From: Shewanella sp. c952
GTDB lineage: Bacteria > Pseudomonadota > Gammaproteobacteria > Enterobacterales > Shewanellaceae
Reading direction: 5' to 3'
Length of the DNA: 64,000 nucleotides
Assembly (NCBI RefSeq): GCF_019654975.1
Contig: NZ_BPEW01000013.1
Coordinates: 46,287 to 110,286, forward strand
Shown: in pieces, positions 15,401 to 26,551 of the stretch
Numbering within the stretch: position 1 is the stretch's first letter
Layout of the letters: each line of letters starts with the position of its first letter
Made by a program: the position numbers and the translations under genes
The notes under the pieces: generated by a model
What the model was told of the DNA's origin: nothing
Database searches by the model: none
Seen by the model: only the letters and a program-made list of their open reading frames with translations

Positions 15401-18301
15401 TTACACTAACTCTTTTATCAAACCTGACGCTTCTTCTTGCTGTCGCTCATTGCCGTCAAGTTCCACCTCTTTGAGTAAGGCTCGAGCGCTGTCATTGTCA
15501 TCAATTTCAATATACGCACGCGCTAAATCAAGTTTGGCATTGATTGAATTTTCAGCATCATCAACATCGACCATCGATGTATTGCCCATTAAAGAATCGA
15601 GCTCACCCATATCAACATCTAGCTCTTGATAAAGATCAGTCTCTACGGTCTCTTCATCGGCTTCATTCAATAGTCGATCTATATCGATAAAACCATTATC
15701 TTTTTGGAAAGTGGTTAAATCGTGCTCCGGAATAGCGCTTGCCTGCTCATCACCTTGCTTAGCGTCGAGTGCTGCTAATGCTTGATCAACCGTCAACTTA
15801 CTATCGTCCTCGATAATAAATGCGTCGAGATCCTCGTCCGCAGCGACACTCGAACCGCCGCTAGCTGCTAGCTCGCTAAGCAGTTCATCATCAGAAAGGG
15901 TTGCCGTGTTCATGTCAGTGGCAACTGCATCCCAATCTAGCGCTGTGGGTTCAGGTTTTTTTGCCCCTTTTAAATCATCAAAGAATCCGCTGTCTTTGTC
16001 AGCTTTAGCACTTGCCTCGATTGGCTCGGAGCTAAACTCAAGCATATTTTCATCAGCACGTTTAGTTTCAACGTCGACACTTTCTGCGACTGGATCTAAC
16101 TCAATACTGACATCTTCACTCATTTCATCTGACGCAATTTCAGTGTCGCTGAGATCGAAATCTAAGCTAAAGTCACTATCAGTAGCTTCCGCTGTTTCAG
16201 CGTTAAGCTCTTCGCTAACGTTGAGCTCACTCAGCACTTCGTCTGCGGGGGTATCTGACAAATTGAATTCAGCTAATAAACTATCTAATTCACCCTCTTC
16301 TACCACTTCTTTTGGTAGTTCAGTTTCTAGCTCTGCTGCAATATCATCAATGAGTGCAATTGACTCTTGGGGGAATTTTGTAGCATTTTCATCGACGGGG
16401 GCTTCAAGATCGGCTAGCAAAGTGTCTAACTCATGATCGAGTTCAGCCTCATCGGTACTTACATCTTCAACGTTAAGATCTAACTCTGCTGCAATTTCTA
16501 GCGGCAACTCTAACTCTGCAGCGACCTCATCTGAGAGCGCATCAATATCACTATCATCTGCTTGTAATTCCGTTTCATCAGCCTGAATATCAAACTCAGC
16601 GAGTAGTGAGTCAAGTTCATCACTATCAGCAACAACGTCTTCGGAGACTGAAGCATTTGCATCTAAAAGTGCATCTAAATCATCTTCCGCTAACGTGCTA
16701 TCAGTTACAGCTGTTTCATTTGTTTCATCAAAACCTGATAGTAGAGCATCTAAGTCGTCTTCCTCAGATGCTTTTTCAGCTTCTGGTGCTTCATCAAAAC
16801 CTGATAACAGTGCATCTAAATCATCATCTGCAGTAGCTTTATTGGTTTCAGGTGCTTCATCAAAACCTGACAACAGTGCATCTAAGTCATCACCTGCTGT
16901 AGCTTTATTGGTTTCAGGTGCTTCATCAAAACCTGACAACAGTGCATCTAAGTCATCATCTGCTGTAGCTTTATTGGTTTCAGGTTCTTCATCAAAACCT
17001 GACAACAGTGCATCTAAGTCATCATCTGCTGTAGCTTTATTGGTTTCAGGTTCTTCATCGAATCCGGTTAATAACGCGTCAAGATCATCATCTTCAGCTG
17101 CAAATGATGTTAAATCATCGGTCGCCTCTATTTCACCATCTTGCTCGCCCATCGCTTCAGCCCACAAATCATCTAAAGATTGTCCCTCATCTGCGGCTTC
17201 TTCAACCACAAGGTCAACATCTTCCGACTCTTGAGCGTTAATAACATTAATGCTACCAGCGTCATCAGCTTGATCAGTATCTAAATGCACTGCAAGGCTA
17301 AGATCCTCTTCATCTCTATTTTCAGCAGCGGTCGCTTTTTCATCATCAACGGTAGCGACCGGTGAGTCGTTTGCTTGTTTGTCATCAATGGATTCAGCTG
17401 ACGCTTCACTTTCGTTGCGACGTCGGATAAACAGCCAGAATAAAACAAGAGCCAGTAATGCAGGAACGACTGCACCAAGAACAAGTAATAATGGATTGTC
17501 CATTAAGGAGCGCCAGATTGTCGAAGTCGGCTCCTCTTTTGGTTGGTTTAATTGGTCTATCACTTTCTGTTTGGCTGCAACATCACTTTTAAGTGCTTCA
17601 TTTTCTACAGCACGATCTTGCAGCGCTTGTTTTAACAGCGCATTTTCTGCTTTTAGTTCTGCAATTTCTTCTTGAAAAGATTCAGTATCAGTTGAACCTA
17701 TGGTGATTTCATCACTCGCACGCGCTAACTCATCTGTTAGTGACAGATTTAACGCTTCTGCTTGTTCAAGCTTTTCGGTAAGAGATTCGATTTCAGCAGA
17801 TGACGCTTTGGAAACCACCTCAGGCTGTACTGTTGGTTTAGCTGCTAATTTAGCTTTGGGCTTGACTATTTGCTGGGTTGTTTGAATCGGCGCGACTGTT
17901 TGCGCTGAATTAGTCCAGCCGCGATCGTTATTTTCAGCACGTTTTTTAGCATTGCTTTTGGAAACTTGTTGCATGACGTCTTTTGACGGCACTAACAAGA
18001 TCATTCCTCGCTCTAAGCTATTATAATTCTTGCCGCTGAAGGCATGAGGGTTAGCATCATACAAGGCTGACATCACTTGATAAACGGTAACACTATTATC
18101 AGGTTTAACCGCTTGGGCGATACTCCAGAAGGTATCGGATGATGTTGTTGGGCCATATTGTCGCTTAACTGTTTTAGTTTGACCTTCAGGACCAGTAATT
18201 TTTAATGGTTCTGCAGTCGCAAGGTTAATCGAAGGAGCAACAGCAAAAACAGTTAAAGCAGCGGCAAAGATGCCAGCAAAATGCGAAGTGCGAAAGTTCA
18301 T
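15401..18301 (-). CDS. fimV: FimV/HubP-like polar landmark protein
   Basis: A 966-residue single-pass membrane protein of the FimV/HubP/TspA family, which organises cell poles and type IV pilus or flagellar machinery. Layout: signal peptide about 1-30 (ends LATA), a LysM-like peptidoglycan-binding segment about 50-110 (DTFWSIAQAVKPDN...), a coiled coil about 165-255, a membrane helix about 268-290 (LLLVLGAVVPALLALVLFWLF), then a very long acidic cytoplasmic region. Last comes the TPR-like C-terminal FimV domain (about 900-966: AKLDLARAYIEIDDNDSARALL). The acidic part includes a tandem array of 22-residue units. ATG 18301 has AAGGA directly upstream; the longer frame from 18331 does not. Confidence 0.93.
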   Translation of the reverse strand: MNFRTSHFAGIFAAALTVFAVAPSINLATAEPLKITGPEGQTKTVKRQYGPTTSSDTFWSIAQAVKPDNSVTVYQVMSALYDANPHAFSGKNYNSLERGMILLVPSKDVMQQVSKSNAKKRAENNDRGWTNSAQTVAPIQTTQQIVKPKAKLAAKPTVQPEVVSKASSAEIESLTEKLEQAEALNLSLTDELARASDEITIGSTDTESFQEEIAELKAENALLKQALQDRAVENEALKSDVAAKQKVIDQLNQPKEEPTSTIWRSLMDNPLLLVLGAVVPALLALVLFWLFIRRRNESEASAESIDDKQANDSPVATVDDEKATAAENRDEEDLSLAVHLDTDQADDAGSINVINAQESEDVDLVVEEAADEGQSLDDLWAEAMGEQDGEIEATDDLTSFAAEDDDLDALLTGFDEEPETNKATADDDLDALLSGFDEEPETNKATADDDLDALLSGFDEAPETNKATAGDDLDALLSGFDEAPETNKATADDDLDALLSGFDEAPEAEKASEEDDLDALLSGFDETNETAVTDSTLAEDDLDALLDANASVSEDVVADSDELDSLLAEFDIQADETELQADDSDIDALSDEVAAELELPLEIAAELDLNVEDVSTDEAELDHELDTLLADLEAPVDENATKFPQESIALIDDIAAELETELPKEVVEEGELDSLLAEFNLSDTPADEVLSELNVSEELNAETAEATDSDFSLDFDLSDTEIASDEMSEDVSIELDPVAESVDVETKRADENMLEFSSEPIEASAKADKDSGFFDDLKGAKKPEPTALDWDAVATDMNTATLSDDELLSELAASGGSSVAADEDLDAFIIEDDSKLTVDQALAALDAKQGDEQASAIPEHDLTTFQKDNGFIDIDRLLNEADEETVETDLYQELDVDMGELDSLMGNTSMVDVDDAENSINAKLDLARAYIEIDDNDSARALLKEVELDGNERQQEEASGLIKELV
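16664..17092 (-). repeat. 22-residue (66-bp) tandem repeat within fimV
   Basis: Five consecutive 66-bp units encode variants of DDDLDALLSGFDE followed by xPExxKAxx. A sixth unit is stretched to 25 residues, and a final partial EDDLDALL follows. Units 1 to 4 are nearly identical at the DNA level, which suggests recent duplication and likely copy-number differences between strains. Such acidic repeats are typical of HubP/FimV cytoplasmic regions. Confidence 0.88.
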
Positions 18302-18422
18302 CAATCCTTCCCTTTGAAGCGTAGAAGTCACTCTTTAGCGACCAGCTTTAGGCAATTGTATTTATTGAGATTACTATAAACTAGATTAAGTTGCCCTGCT
18401 ACTGTTCACAACTCTAAAACAT

Positions 18423-18449
18423 AAAAAGCCCGCATTGTGCGGGCTTTTT
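18423..18449 (-). terminator. terminator after asd
   Basis: Stem AAAAAGCCCGCA/TGCGGGCTTTTT with a 3-base loop; on the minus strand it lies about 28 bases after the asd stop and ends in a U-run. It could also work in the opposite direction. Confidence 0.85.
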
Positions 18450-18476
18450 AAGCAATTAATCGAGTACTAAATCAGT

Positions 18477-19493
18477 TTAGTAATAATCTCGGATTAACAC
18501 TTCAGCTATCTGTACGCTATTTAATGCAGCGCCTTTGCGGATATTATCTGAAACGACCCAAAGGTTTATACCGTTGTCATGGGAGATATCTTTACGAACA
18601 CGCCCCACGTATACAGGATCAGTTCCGGCACCATCATCAACTGCGGTAGGGTACTCTTCATCAGACTCAAACAGTTCAACGCCTGGCGCACCGCGCAACA
18701 CAGCTTTAACATCTTCAGCGTCGACAGGTTGCAGAGTTTCAAGATGAATCGCTTCTGAATGGCCGTAGAACACAGGTACACGTACTGCGGTAGGATTCAC
18801 AACGATATTTTCATCACCGAAGATTTTCTGTGTTTCCCACACCATCTTCATCTCTTCTTTGGTGTAACCATTGTCCATAAACTTATCAATTTGCGGTAAC
18901 ACGTTAAACGCAATTTGCTTTGAGTAAGTTTTTGGTTCAACGGGTAGACCTTGAAGCAACTTAGAGCACTGTGTGGCTAACTCTTCAACTGACTTTTTAC
19001 CAGAACCAGACACAGACTGGTATGTCGCAACATTAATTCGCGAAATCCCGTAAGCATCATGGATAGGCTTCAACGCCACCAACATTTGGATTGTTGAGCA
19101 GTTAGGATTAGCAATAATATTACGATTTCTAAAATCAGCAATTGCTTCTGGGTTCACTTCTGGCACCACTAAAGGTACGTCAATGTCATATCTGAAATGC
19201 GAGGTGTTATCAATAACAACACAACCTTGCTCAGCGGCAATCGGAGCCCACTTCTCAGAAACATCCCCACCTGCAGAAAAGAAACCAATTTGAGCTTGTG
19301 ACCAGTCAAAGGTATCTACGTCTAAAATCTCGACCTGTTTACCATGGAAGCTTACCGTATTACCGGCGCTACGACTGCTGGCTAAAGGATACAAATTTGC
19401 AATCGGAAAATTACGCTCTTCGAGGATCTCAATCATTGTTTGACCCACTGCGCCCGATGCACCTAATACGACAACATTATATTCCTGCGACAT
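18477..19493 (-). CDS. asd: aspartate-semialdehyde dehydrogenase
   Basis: A 338-residue enzyme that reduces aspartyl phosphate to aspartate semialdehyde for Lys/Thr/Met and diaminopimelate synthesis. It has the NADP-binding start VVLGASGAVGQTMIEIL, the catalytic Cys in NPNCSTIQMLVAL (about 132), YQSVSGSG, and the catalytic His region FYGHSEAIHLE. It occupies the position of E. coli usg, which lost the active site; here the catalytic residues are present, so it should be active. Start ATG 19493 agrees with homologues (MSQEYNVVVLG). It lies 2 bases downstream of pdxB. Confidence 0.94.
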   Translation of the reverse strand: MSQEYNVVVLGASGAVGQTMIEILEERNFPIANLYPLASSRSAGNTVSFHGKQVEILDVDTFDWSQAQIGFFSAGGDVSEKWAPIAAEQGCVVIDNTSHFRYDIDVPLVVPEVNPEAIADFRNRNIIANPNCSTIQMLVALKPIHDAYGISRINVATYQSVSGSGKKSVEELATQCSKLLQGLPVEPKTYSKQIAFNVLPQIDKFMDNGYTKEEMKMVWETQKIFGDENIVVNPTAVRVPVFYGHSEAIHLETLQPVDAEDVKAVLRGAPGVELFESDEEYPTAVDDGAGTDPVYVGRVRKDISHDNGINLWVVSDNIRKGAALNSVQIAEVLIRDYY

Positions 19494-19495
19494 AA

Positions 19496-20626
19496 TTACA
19501 GCTCGACTCCTGAAAACCCTAAATTGGATAACCAATTTACATTAGTTTGGCCTATATTGCCTACCTTTAATGCACTAAATTCACGCCTATGCTTGTGATT
19601 TTTTCTCATATGATCAAACCCATGGTTATTAAGAAAGTTATTTCTGAATAACTCGTCATCATCGCGCAGATCATAAACAAATCGAGCCAGCTGTAATAAT
19701 GCTCTTTCATCTGCTATTTCGCTAACAGAAACTTGTTCACTCCATAGCGGCGGCAATAGCGATTCCATCTGCTTATCGCCTTTTATTGCTAGTACTTTAG
19801 CCAGTTGCTGATACAGCATAAAAGTGCCACGTGCCTTACCTTCTAACGAATACCCAGCAATATGCGGCGTACAAAATTCAATATATGGTACCAGTTCAGG
19901 CATAGGGTTGGGTTCACCTTCCCATACATCAAGTACCACCTTGACGTCATCACGTTGCTGCTTAAACGTAATCAAAGCACGGTTATCAATGACTTCACCA
20001 CGACAACAATTCAGTAGCCAAGTGTTTTTACGTAAGCTGTTTAAGCGTGCTTCATCGAATAGATACCAGGTTTTATGCTCGCCTGCTTTTGTAATGGGCA
20101 CATGTAAACTAACCACATCGCATTTTTCAATAAGGGTACTTAAGGAAACAAAGCTTCTTGGGTCACCCTTTTCCGCTAGCACTGGGTCGCAAAGTAGCAC
20201 TTCAATGCCATAAGCCTTTAAACACTTTGCAACTGCGGTACCTGTATTGCCAGCACCAACAATTCCTACGACTTTGCCTTTTAAAGGGCTTTTAAAACGC
20301 TGCGCAAGCTCAAGCATGGCGATAAAAGCAAACTCACCAACAGCTGTGGCATTGCAACCTGGCGCATTAGAAAAAGGAATATTGCGACTGGCAAGGTAGT
20401 CTAAATCAATATGGTCGGTACCTATAGTTGCACTGCCGACAAACTTAAGTTTGTCATTGCTTGCTAGTAATGCTTGGTTCACCTTCGTCACGGAGCGCAC
20501 TAACAGCACATCAGCGTCTTTAACTTGCTCTGCGGTTAACTCTCTGCCATTTACCGTTTCTATTGTGCCTAAATCACCAAATAACTGTTGCACGTAGGGC
20601 ATGTTCTCATCGGCTAGGATTTTCAT
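19496..20626 (-). CDS. pdxB: erythronate-4-phosphate dehydrogenase
   Basis: A 376-residue D-2-hydroxyacid dehydrogenase of the DXP-dependent pyridoxal phosphate pathway. It begins [17 protein letters not shown], characteristic of PdxB. It has the NAD-binding motif [20 protein letters not shown], the catalytic Arg in NCCRGEVID, an acidic residue in [10 protein letters not shown], and the catalytic His in [16 protein letters not shown]. The C-terminal dimerisation domain is PdxB-specific. Start ATG 20626 is preferred over the upstream ATG at 20668. It is followed immediately by asd and probably co-transcribed. Confidence 0.95.
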   Translation of the reverse strand: MKILADENMPYVQQLFGDLGTIETVNGRELTAEQVKDADVLLVRSVTKVNQALLASNDKLKFVGSATIGTDHIDLDYLASRNIPFSNAPGCNATAVGEFAFIAMLELAQRFKSPLKGKVVGIVGAGNTGTAVAKCLKAYGIEVLLCDPVLAEKGDPRSFVSLSTLIEKCDVVSLHVPITKAGEHKTWYLFDEARLNSLRKNTWLLNCCRGEVIDNRALITFKQQRDDVKVVLDVWEGEPNPMPELVPYIEFCTPHIAGYSLEGKARGTFMLYQQLAKVLAIKGDKQMESLLPPLWSEQVSVSEIADERALLQLARFVYDLRDDDELFRNNFLNNHGFDHMRKNHKHRREFSALKVGNIGQTNVNWLSNLGFSGVEL

Positions 20627-20873
20627 TTTGGTTTCCAAAAAAGTGAGCTGAAGGCATATAACAGGCATTCTAGCAAGATGGTGATGGCTTGAGAATCAAG
20701 CTGCAGTAATTTTCAATCTTGAGCCTTAAAATAGCAGAGCATATAAACCTAAACTCGAAGCAGTTAACAATTGTTAACTAACAACAATGAGTTAACAGTG
20801 CTATTTTGCTTTTAGCAGGCAATATGACGAACAACGGAGCGCTAATGCTAACTAGCAGCAAACTGGCCAAATA

Positions 20874-21254
20874 ATGAACAGACTCATTTCAGCGATAGCC
20901 GCCGCCTTTTTCTCGTTCATTCTATGGATCATCTATCAAGCGAGCAGCGGAAACCAAAACCTACTTTTTGAGATGGTTGGTAACATTCCATTTGGTGACA
21001 AGTTGGGTCATTTAGTGCTGTTTGGTGCGCTGACATTTATAGTGGTGGTTGCGAGTCAATTTAGGTCTTTCTCGCTTGGCCGCTTTAATTGCTACTATGG
21101 CGCACTGGCGGTCACGCTATTTGTGATTATAGAAGAGTTAAGCCAAGCCTTTATCCCTGCGCGAACTTTTGATCTCGGCGATCTATTGGCGGATACGCTA
21201 GGCATTGTGTTGGCGACCAAGACAGCACAGCTTTTGAACCGTCGATCAGTATAA
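20874..21254 (+). CDS. VanZ-like membrane protein
   Basis: A 126-residue protein with four hydrophobic segments (about 7-24, 45-62, 75-93, 104-119). The motif KLGHLVLFGALTF and the EEL-x-Q-x-F-IPARTFDLGDLLADTLG segment are typical of the VanZ-like family, named for a teicoplanin-resistance accessory protein; most members have unknown roles. The ribosome site is poor. It stands alone between pdxB and fabB, convergent with fabB. Confidence 0.75.
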   Translation: MNRLISAIAAAFFSFILWIIYQASSGNQNLLFEMVGNIPFGDKLGHLVLFGALTFIVVVASQFRSFSLGRFNCYYGALAVTLFVIIEELSQAFIPARTFDLGDLLADTLGIVLATKTAQLLNRRSV

Positions 21255-21307
21255 ACGGATTAAATGAAGGCAAACACCTGCAGAGCAGATCTTAAAATTC
21301 AGCCACA

Positions 21308-21333
21308 AAAAAGGAAGCCAAGGCTTCCTTTTT
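21308..21333. terminator. bidirectional terminator between vanZ-like gene and fabB
   Basis: Perfect 12-bp arms AAAAAGGAAGCC/GGCTTCCTTTTT with a 2-base loop, between convergent genes. Confidence 0.9.
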
Positions 21334-21350
21334 AGATAACAAACTTTAAT

Positions 21351-22562
21351 TTACTTGTACTTGCGCATCACCAAAGTTGCGTTTGTACCACCGAAACCAA
21401 AGCTGTTGCTCATTACAGTCGTAAGCTCTTGCTCTTTCATTTCGGTCACAATCGGCATGCCTGCCGCTTTTTCATCTACGGTATCGATATTGATGCTTGG
21501 CGCAATAAAGCTGTTTTCCATCATAATCAAACTATAGATGGCTTCATGAGCACCTGCAGCACCTAATGCATGACCAGTTAGCGATTTAGTTGATGCGATT
21601 GCTGGTAGGTCATCACCGAAGGTTTCACGTAAAGCTTCTAGCTCACGCATATCACCAACAGGCGTTGAAGTACCATGGGTGTTGATATAATCAATTGGAG
21701 TATCAACATCTGCCAAAGCCATCTGCATACAACGTACAGCGCCTTCTCCTGATGGAGCAACCATGTCGTAGCCATCAGATGATGCGCCGTAACCAATCAC
21801 TTCCGCGTAAATTTTAGCGCCACGAGCCAATGCATGCTCGAGCTCTTCAACCACAACGATTCCGCCACCGCCTGAGATTACAAAACCATCACGGTCAGCA
21901 TCATAAGTACGTGATGCTTTTTCTGGTGTGTCATTGTACTTGGTAGACAATGCGCCCATGGCATCGAAGCCCATAGTTAGGGTCCAATCGACCTCTTCAG
22001 AGCCACCCGCAAACACCATGTCTTGCTTACCCATTTGGATAAGTTCAGCCGCATGGCCGATACAGTGTGCACTTGTTGCACAAGCTGAACTGATTGAGTA
22101 GTTCATGCCTTTAATTTTAAATGGTGTGGCTAGACAAGCACTGGCTGTGCTCGACATGATACGTGGCACAATATATGGCCCAACGCGCTTCACACCTTTT
22201 TCTCGCAACGTATCAGCAGCTTGTACTTGGTTAGCAGAAGATGCTCCACCGGTACCCGCAATAATACCGACCCGTGGATCTGAATATTGTTCTTCGGTTA
22301 GTCCTGCATCTTCAATCGCTTCAGCCATTGCTATGTAAGCGTATGCTGCAGCATTACCCATAAAGCGTAATGCTTTACGATCAATGTGCTCTTTAGGATC
22401 TAACTTGATATCGCCCCAAACATGGCTGCGCAGCTTCATTTCTTCAAACTGATCAGAGTGGGTAATACCACTACGACCCGCTCTCAATGATTCAGTGACT
22501 TCTTGCTTGTTGTTACCGATACTTGAGACAACGCCCAAACCGGTGATCACGACTCTTTTCAT
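21351..22562 (-). CDS. fabB: beta-ketoacyl-ACP synthase I
   Basis: A 403-residue condensing enzyme that elongates acyl-ACP, including the unsaturated intermediates. It begins [22 protein letters not shown]. The Cys nucleophile is in [14 protein letters not shown] (about 163), and the two histidines are in [11 protein letters not shown] (about 298) and [14 protein letters not shown] (about 333). Position next to divergent mnmC is the same as in E. coli. The 231-base divergent region holds a half-site resembling a FadR operator at 22632-22648, which fits the known FadR activation of fabB in E. coli, though this match is weak. Confidence 0.96.
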   Translation of the reverse strand: MKRVVITGLGVVSSIGNNKQEVTESLRAGRSGITHSDQFEEMKLRSHVWGDIKLDPKEHIDRKALRFMGNAAAYAYIAMAEAIEDAGLTEEQYSDPRVGIIAGTGGASSANQVQAADTLREKGVKRVGPYIVPRIMSSTASACLATPFKIKGMNYSISSACATSAHCIGHAAELIQMGKQDMVFAGGSEEVDWTLTMGFDAMGALSTKYNDTPEKASRTYDADRDGFVISGGGGIVVVEELEHALARGAKIYAEVIGYGASSDGYDMVAPSGEGAVRCMQMALADVDTPIDYINTHGTSTPVGDMRELEALRETFGDDLPAIASTKSLTGHALGAAGAHEAIYSLIMMENSFIAPSINIDTVDEKAAGMPIVTEMKEQELTTVMSNSFGFGGTNATLVMRKYK

Positions 22563-22793
22563 TATTAACTATCCATTCTATACAGGTAGTACCCATTTTG
22601 CTGCGCTAATGGTATCGCTTTTAATCCATTTAAGTGGTCAGCTTTCCATAAAGAACACAAAAATAGTGCCTAAATTGAGACATAGCGTAAAAACCTCACC
22701 TAAATTGCAGCATAAAAATGTACAATTTAGCTCAAGTTATAAAAATCCTACCCTGTTTTTGTGAGGGTTTAATTTAACATTAAAGACATAACC

Positions 22794-24733
<1,940 letters not shown>

Positions 24734-24745
24734 GCCAAATAACTT

Positions 24746-24777
24746 ACAGTCAGACGCCCATCAAGGCGTCTGACTGT
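24746..24777. terminator. hairpin between mnmC and the DUF3313 lipoprotein gene
   Basis: Perfect 13-bp arms (ACAGTCAGACGCC/GGCGTCTGACTGT) with a 6-base loop, between convergent genes. There is only a short T-tract on the plus side, so it is a moderately confident bidirectional terminator. Confidence 0.7.
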
Positions 24778-24782
24778 TTAAA

Positions 24783-25478
24783 CTACTCAGCACCCGCCAT
24801 CATTAGGGCATTCTTAAAGTCATTAACCCAACGACGATAGACGGTTTTAACGTCACCCCAATTGAAGACTTGAGTATTTTGCTGCCATTGGTCAAATCCT
24901 TCTCCACGATCGGCAGCTTTTGCTAGCACTTCTCCACTCTGGCCATCCTTCACGACAGCAAGCAACATCATTGAACCGGAGTTTTGTGTGTAAGTTTTTC
25001 CCATTGAGCTGTAACTGCGCCGAGAGCTCTCTACTGGAGCGCTTAATCGAATATCAGTGACTGCGACTTCAATAACCAAAGTGCTAGGCCCAGCTTTATC
25101 GACAAGCTCAAAAGGCTGATCTTCATTAAACACGCTAGCGACAATCACACCAAACTCAGTCGCCATCCTATTTAACGCTTTTTCGGGGAGATCATAGGTG
25201 GCATTCAGTCCATCAGCTCTTCGATCAATTCGTGGTGGTTTATAATCTGCAGGGTGGTCATTGGTAACGGTAGCGGCTTTGAAATAGAGTTTTGTATACT
25301 TACCCCAATCAACATTGGGTTTTGCAAAAGAAAGGTCCAATACTGAGTTGTCGATTTTAACTAAACCGTCTTTGGTCACTTGAGCATCAGGTCCAGTCTC
25401 TAATGTGGGTGTTTTTGTCGCACAACCAGCTGTGGATATGATAAATAGTATCAAACACCCCTTTAAAAATAGCTTCAT
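24783..25478 (-). CDS. DUF3313 domain lipoprotein
   Basis: A 231-residue lipoprotein with the signal MKLFLKGCLILFIISTAGC; the lipobox STAG-C puts the acylated Cys at 19. The mature part (FAKPNVDWGKYTKLYFKAATV, a variable middle, then GEVLAKAADRGEGFD and a C-terminal helix ending DFKNALMMAGAE) fits the DUF3313 family of outer-membrane-anchored proteins of unknown function. It appears to be a single-gene unit, convergent with mnmC. Confidence 0.8.
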   Translation of the reverse strand: MKLFLKGCLILFIISTAGCATKTPTLETGPDAQVTKDGLVKIDNSVLDLSFAKPNVDWGKYTKLYFKAATVTNDHPADYKPPRIDRRADGLNATYDLPEKALNRMATEFGVIVASVFNEDQPFELVDKAGPSTLVIEVAVTDIRLSAPVESSRRSYSSMGKTYTQNSGSMMLLAVVKDGQSGEVLAKAADRGEGFDQWQQNTQVFNWGDVKTVYRRWVNDFKNALMMAGAE

Positions 25479-25589
25479 TTAATCAGTCCTTTAGTAAAAG
25501 AGATTCAAATTAAATATGGTAGCTAATTTCAACTAGGTCAATGTTGCAATGAAAACAAGTAAGCAATTAGTACAGTAAATTAAACCGAC

Positions 25590-25616
25590 AAAAAAGCCAC
25601 AGTCTTAGCTGTGGCT
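25590..25616 (-). terminator. terminator after the RNA methyltransferase gene
   Basis: Stem AGCCACAG/CTGTGGCT with a 6-base loop. On the minus strand it is followed by a U-run (25590-25595) and lies about 25 bases after the stop. Confidence 0.8.
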
Positions 25617-25640
25617 CAATTAGGTTTAAAACTCTCTGGA

Positions 25641-26168
25641 CTAGCGTTTTACTCTAACTCGATTATTAGTATCACGGCTAGTACGGATCAACTCATCACC
25701 AGTGACGGTAGTTGCTGATTTAGCCAGCCTGTCATAAAGTAAAACGTTAACCGATGCAGCTAAGTTCATACAACCCACTGTCGGCACATATACAACAGCA
25801 TCGGCGCGATTAATCACTTGTTGACTGATAGTGCCGTCTTCTGGACCAAAGATGTATATCGCTTTGTCTGGGTGCACAAATTCAGGTAGTGGGATGGCCC
25901 CCTCTACCAAATCAACACAAACAACAGTCACATCTGCTGCAACGGCATCAACAAGAGATTCTACTCCAGTCAGTGGGATCTGCTCGCTCGCCGCTTTAGT
26001 ATCGGTATTATACTGTGCGTTACCATTACTCGCGGCTAATGGATAACGTCTGCCGGTATAGAAAACCGCATCAGCGCGGTAACAACCCGCTGCGCGCATT
26101 ATGCCGCCGACATTGGTAGGGCTTTTAGGGTTTAATAACCCTATTGCGCTATATCGCTGAATACTCAT
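25641..26168 (-). CDS. SpoU/TrmH-family RNA 2'-O-methyltransferase
   Basis: A 175-residue SPOUT methyltransferase. The three knot motifs are visible: PKSPTNVGGIMRAAGCY near the start (motif 1, with the usual Asn and Arg), AIYIFGPEDGTISQQVINRAD (motif 2, about 103-123), and VPTVGCMNLAASVNVLLYDRL (motif 3). It would bind SAM in a trefoil knot and methylate a ribose in tRNA or rRNA; the target cannot be told from sequence. It has no separate RNA-binding domain. It probably shares a unit with yfcL just upstream. Confidence 0.87.
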   Translation of the reverse strand: MSIQRYSAIGLLNPKSPTNVGGIMRAAGCYRADAVFYTGRRYPLAASNGNAQYNTDTKAASEQIPLTGVESLVDAVAADVTVVCVDLVEGAIPLPEFVHPDKAIYIFGPEDGTISQQVINRADAVVYVPTVGCMNLAASVNVLLYDRLAKSATTVTGDELIRTSRDTNNRVRVKR

Positions 26169-26195
26169 AAACTTAATAACTCAGACATGATTGGC

Positions 26196-26465
26196 TTAAG
26201 CAGCTAACTTACTGCTTAGCTGTAACCAAGCATCATTAACAAGTGCGTAGTCATTATCATCAAGCTCTTCTCGAGCAAGTGCTAAACACTCAACCATCTG
26301 CAATGCTAGCGCTTGAGTGCCTTGCTCGCTTTCATTCTCTAGTTTTGATAGCACTACCGCAAAGTGCCCTTGTAGGTATCCGCTGGCAAATAGGGCATCA
26401 TCGTCACCTTCTGCAACAATGCTTTCTATCCAATCTTGAAGGGTTTGCTCATACTTCTCTATCAT
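26196..26465 (-). CDS. yfcL: YfcL family protein
   Basis: An 89-residue soluble helical protein. The signature DDDALFASGYLQGHFAVVLSKLE and the C-terminal LVNDAWLQL match E. coli YfcL, which also lies close to mnmC and fabB. Its function is unknown. I choose ATG 26465 because GGAG lies 6 bases upstream; the frame extends to a GTG at 26477 that has no ribosome site of its own. Confidence 0.85.
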   Translation of the reverse strand: MIEKYEQTLQDWIESIVAEGDDDALFASGYLQGHFAVVLSKLENESEQGTQALALQMVECLALAREELDDNDYALVNDAWLQLSSKLAA

Positions 26466-26551
26466 TGAGTGCTCCACAATCTCAAACTATTGGGCTTATT
26501 CCAATAGGTAATAATTAACGATATTCGACGCAATTCATGCAGTCGTGTTAG

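Noticed and set aside
16695..17234. A 179-residue Ser-rich frame opposite fimV
   Set aside because: Shadow of the acidic repeat; serine codons are the complement of the GAT/GAA-rich coding strand.
22632..22648. FadR-like site upstream of fabB as a separate feature
   Set aside because: Only the left half (AAGTGGTCAG) fits; the right half does not. Kept as a hint in the regulon finding only.
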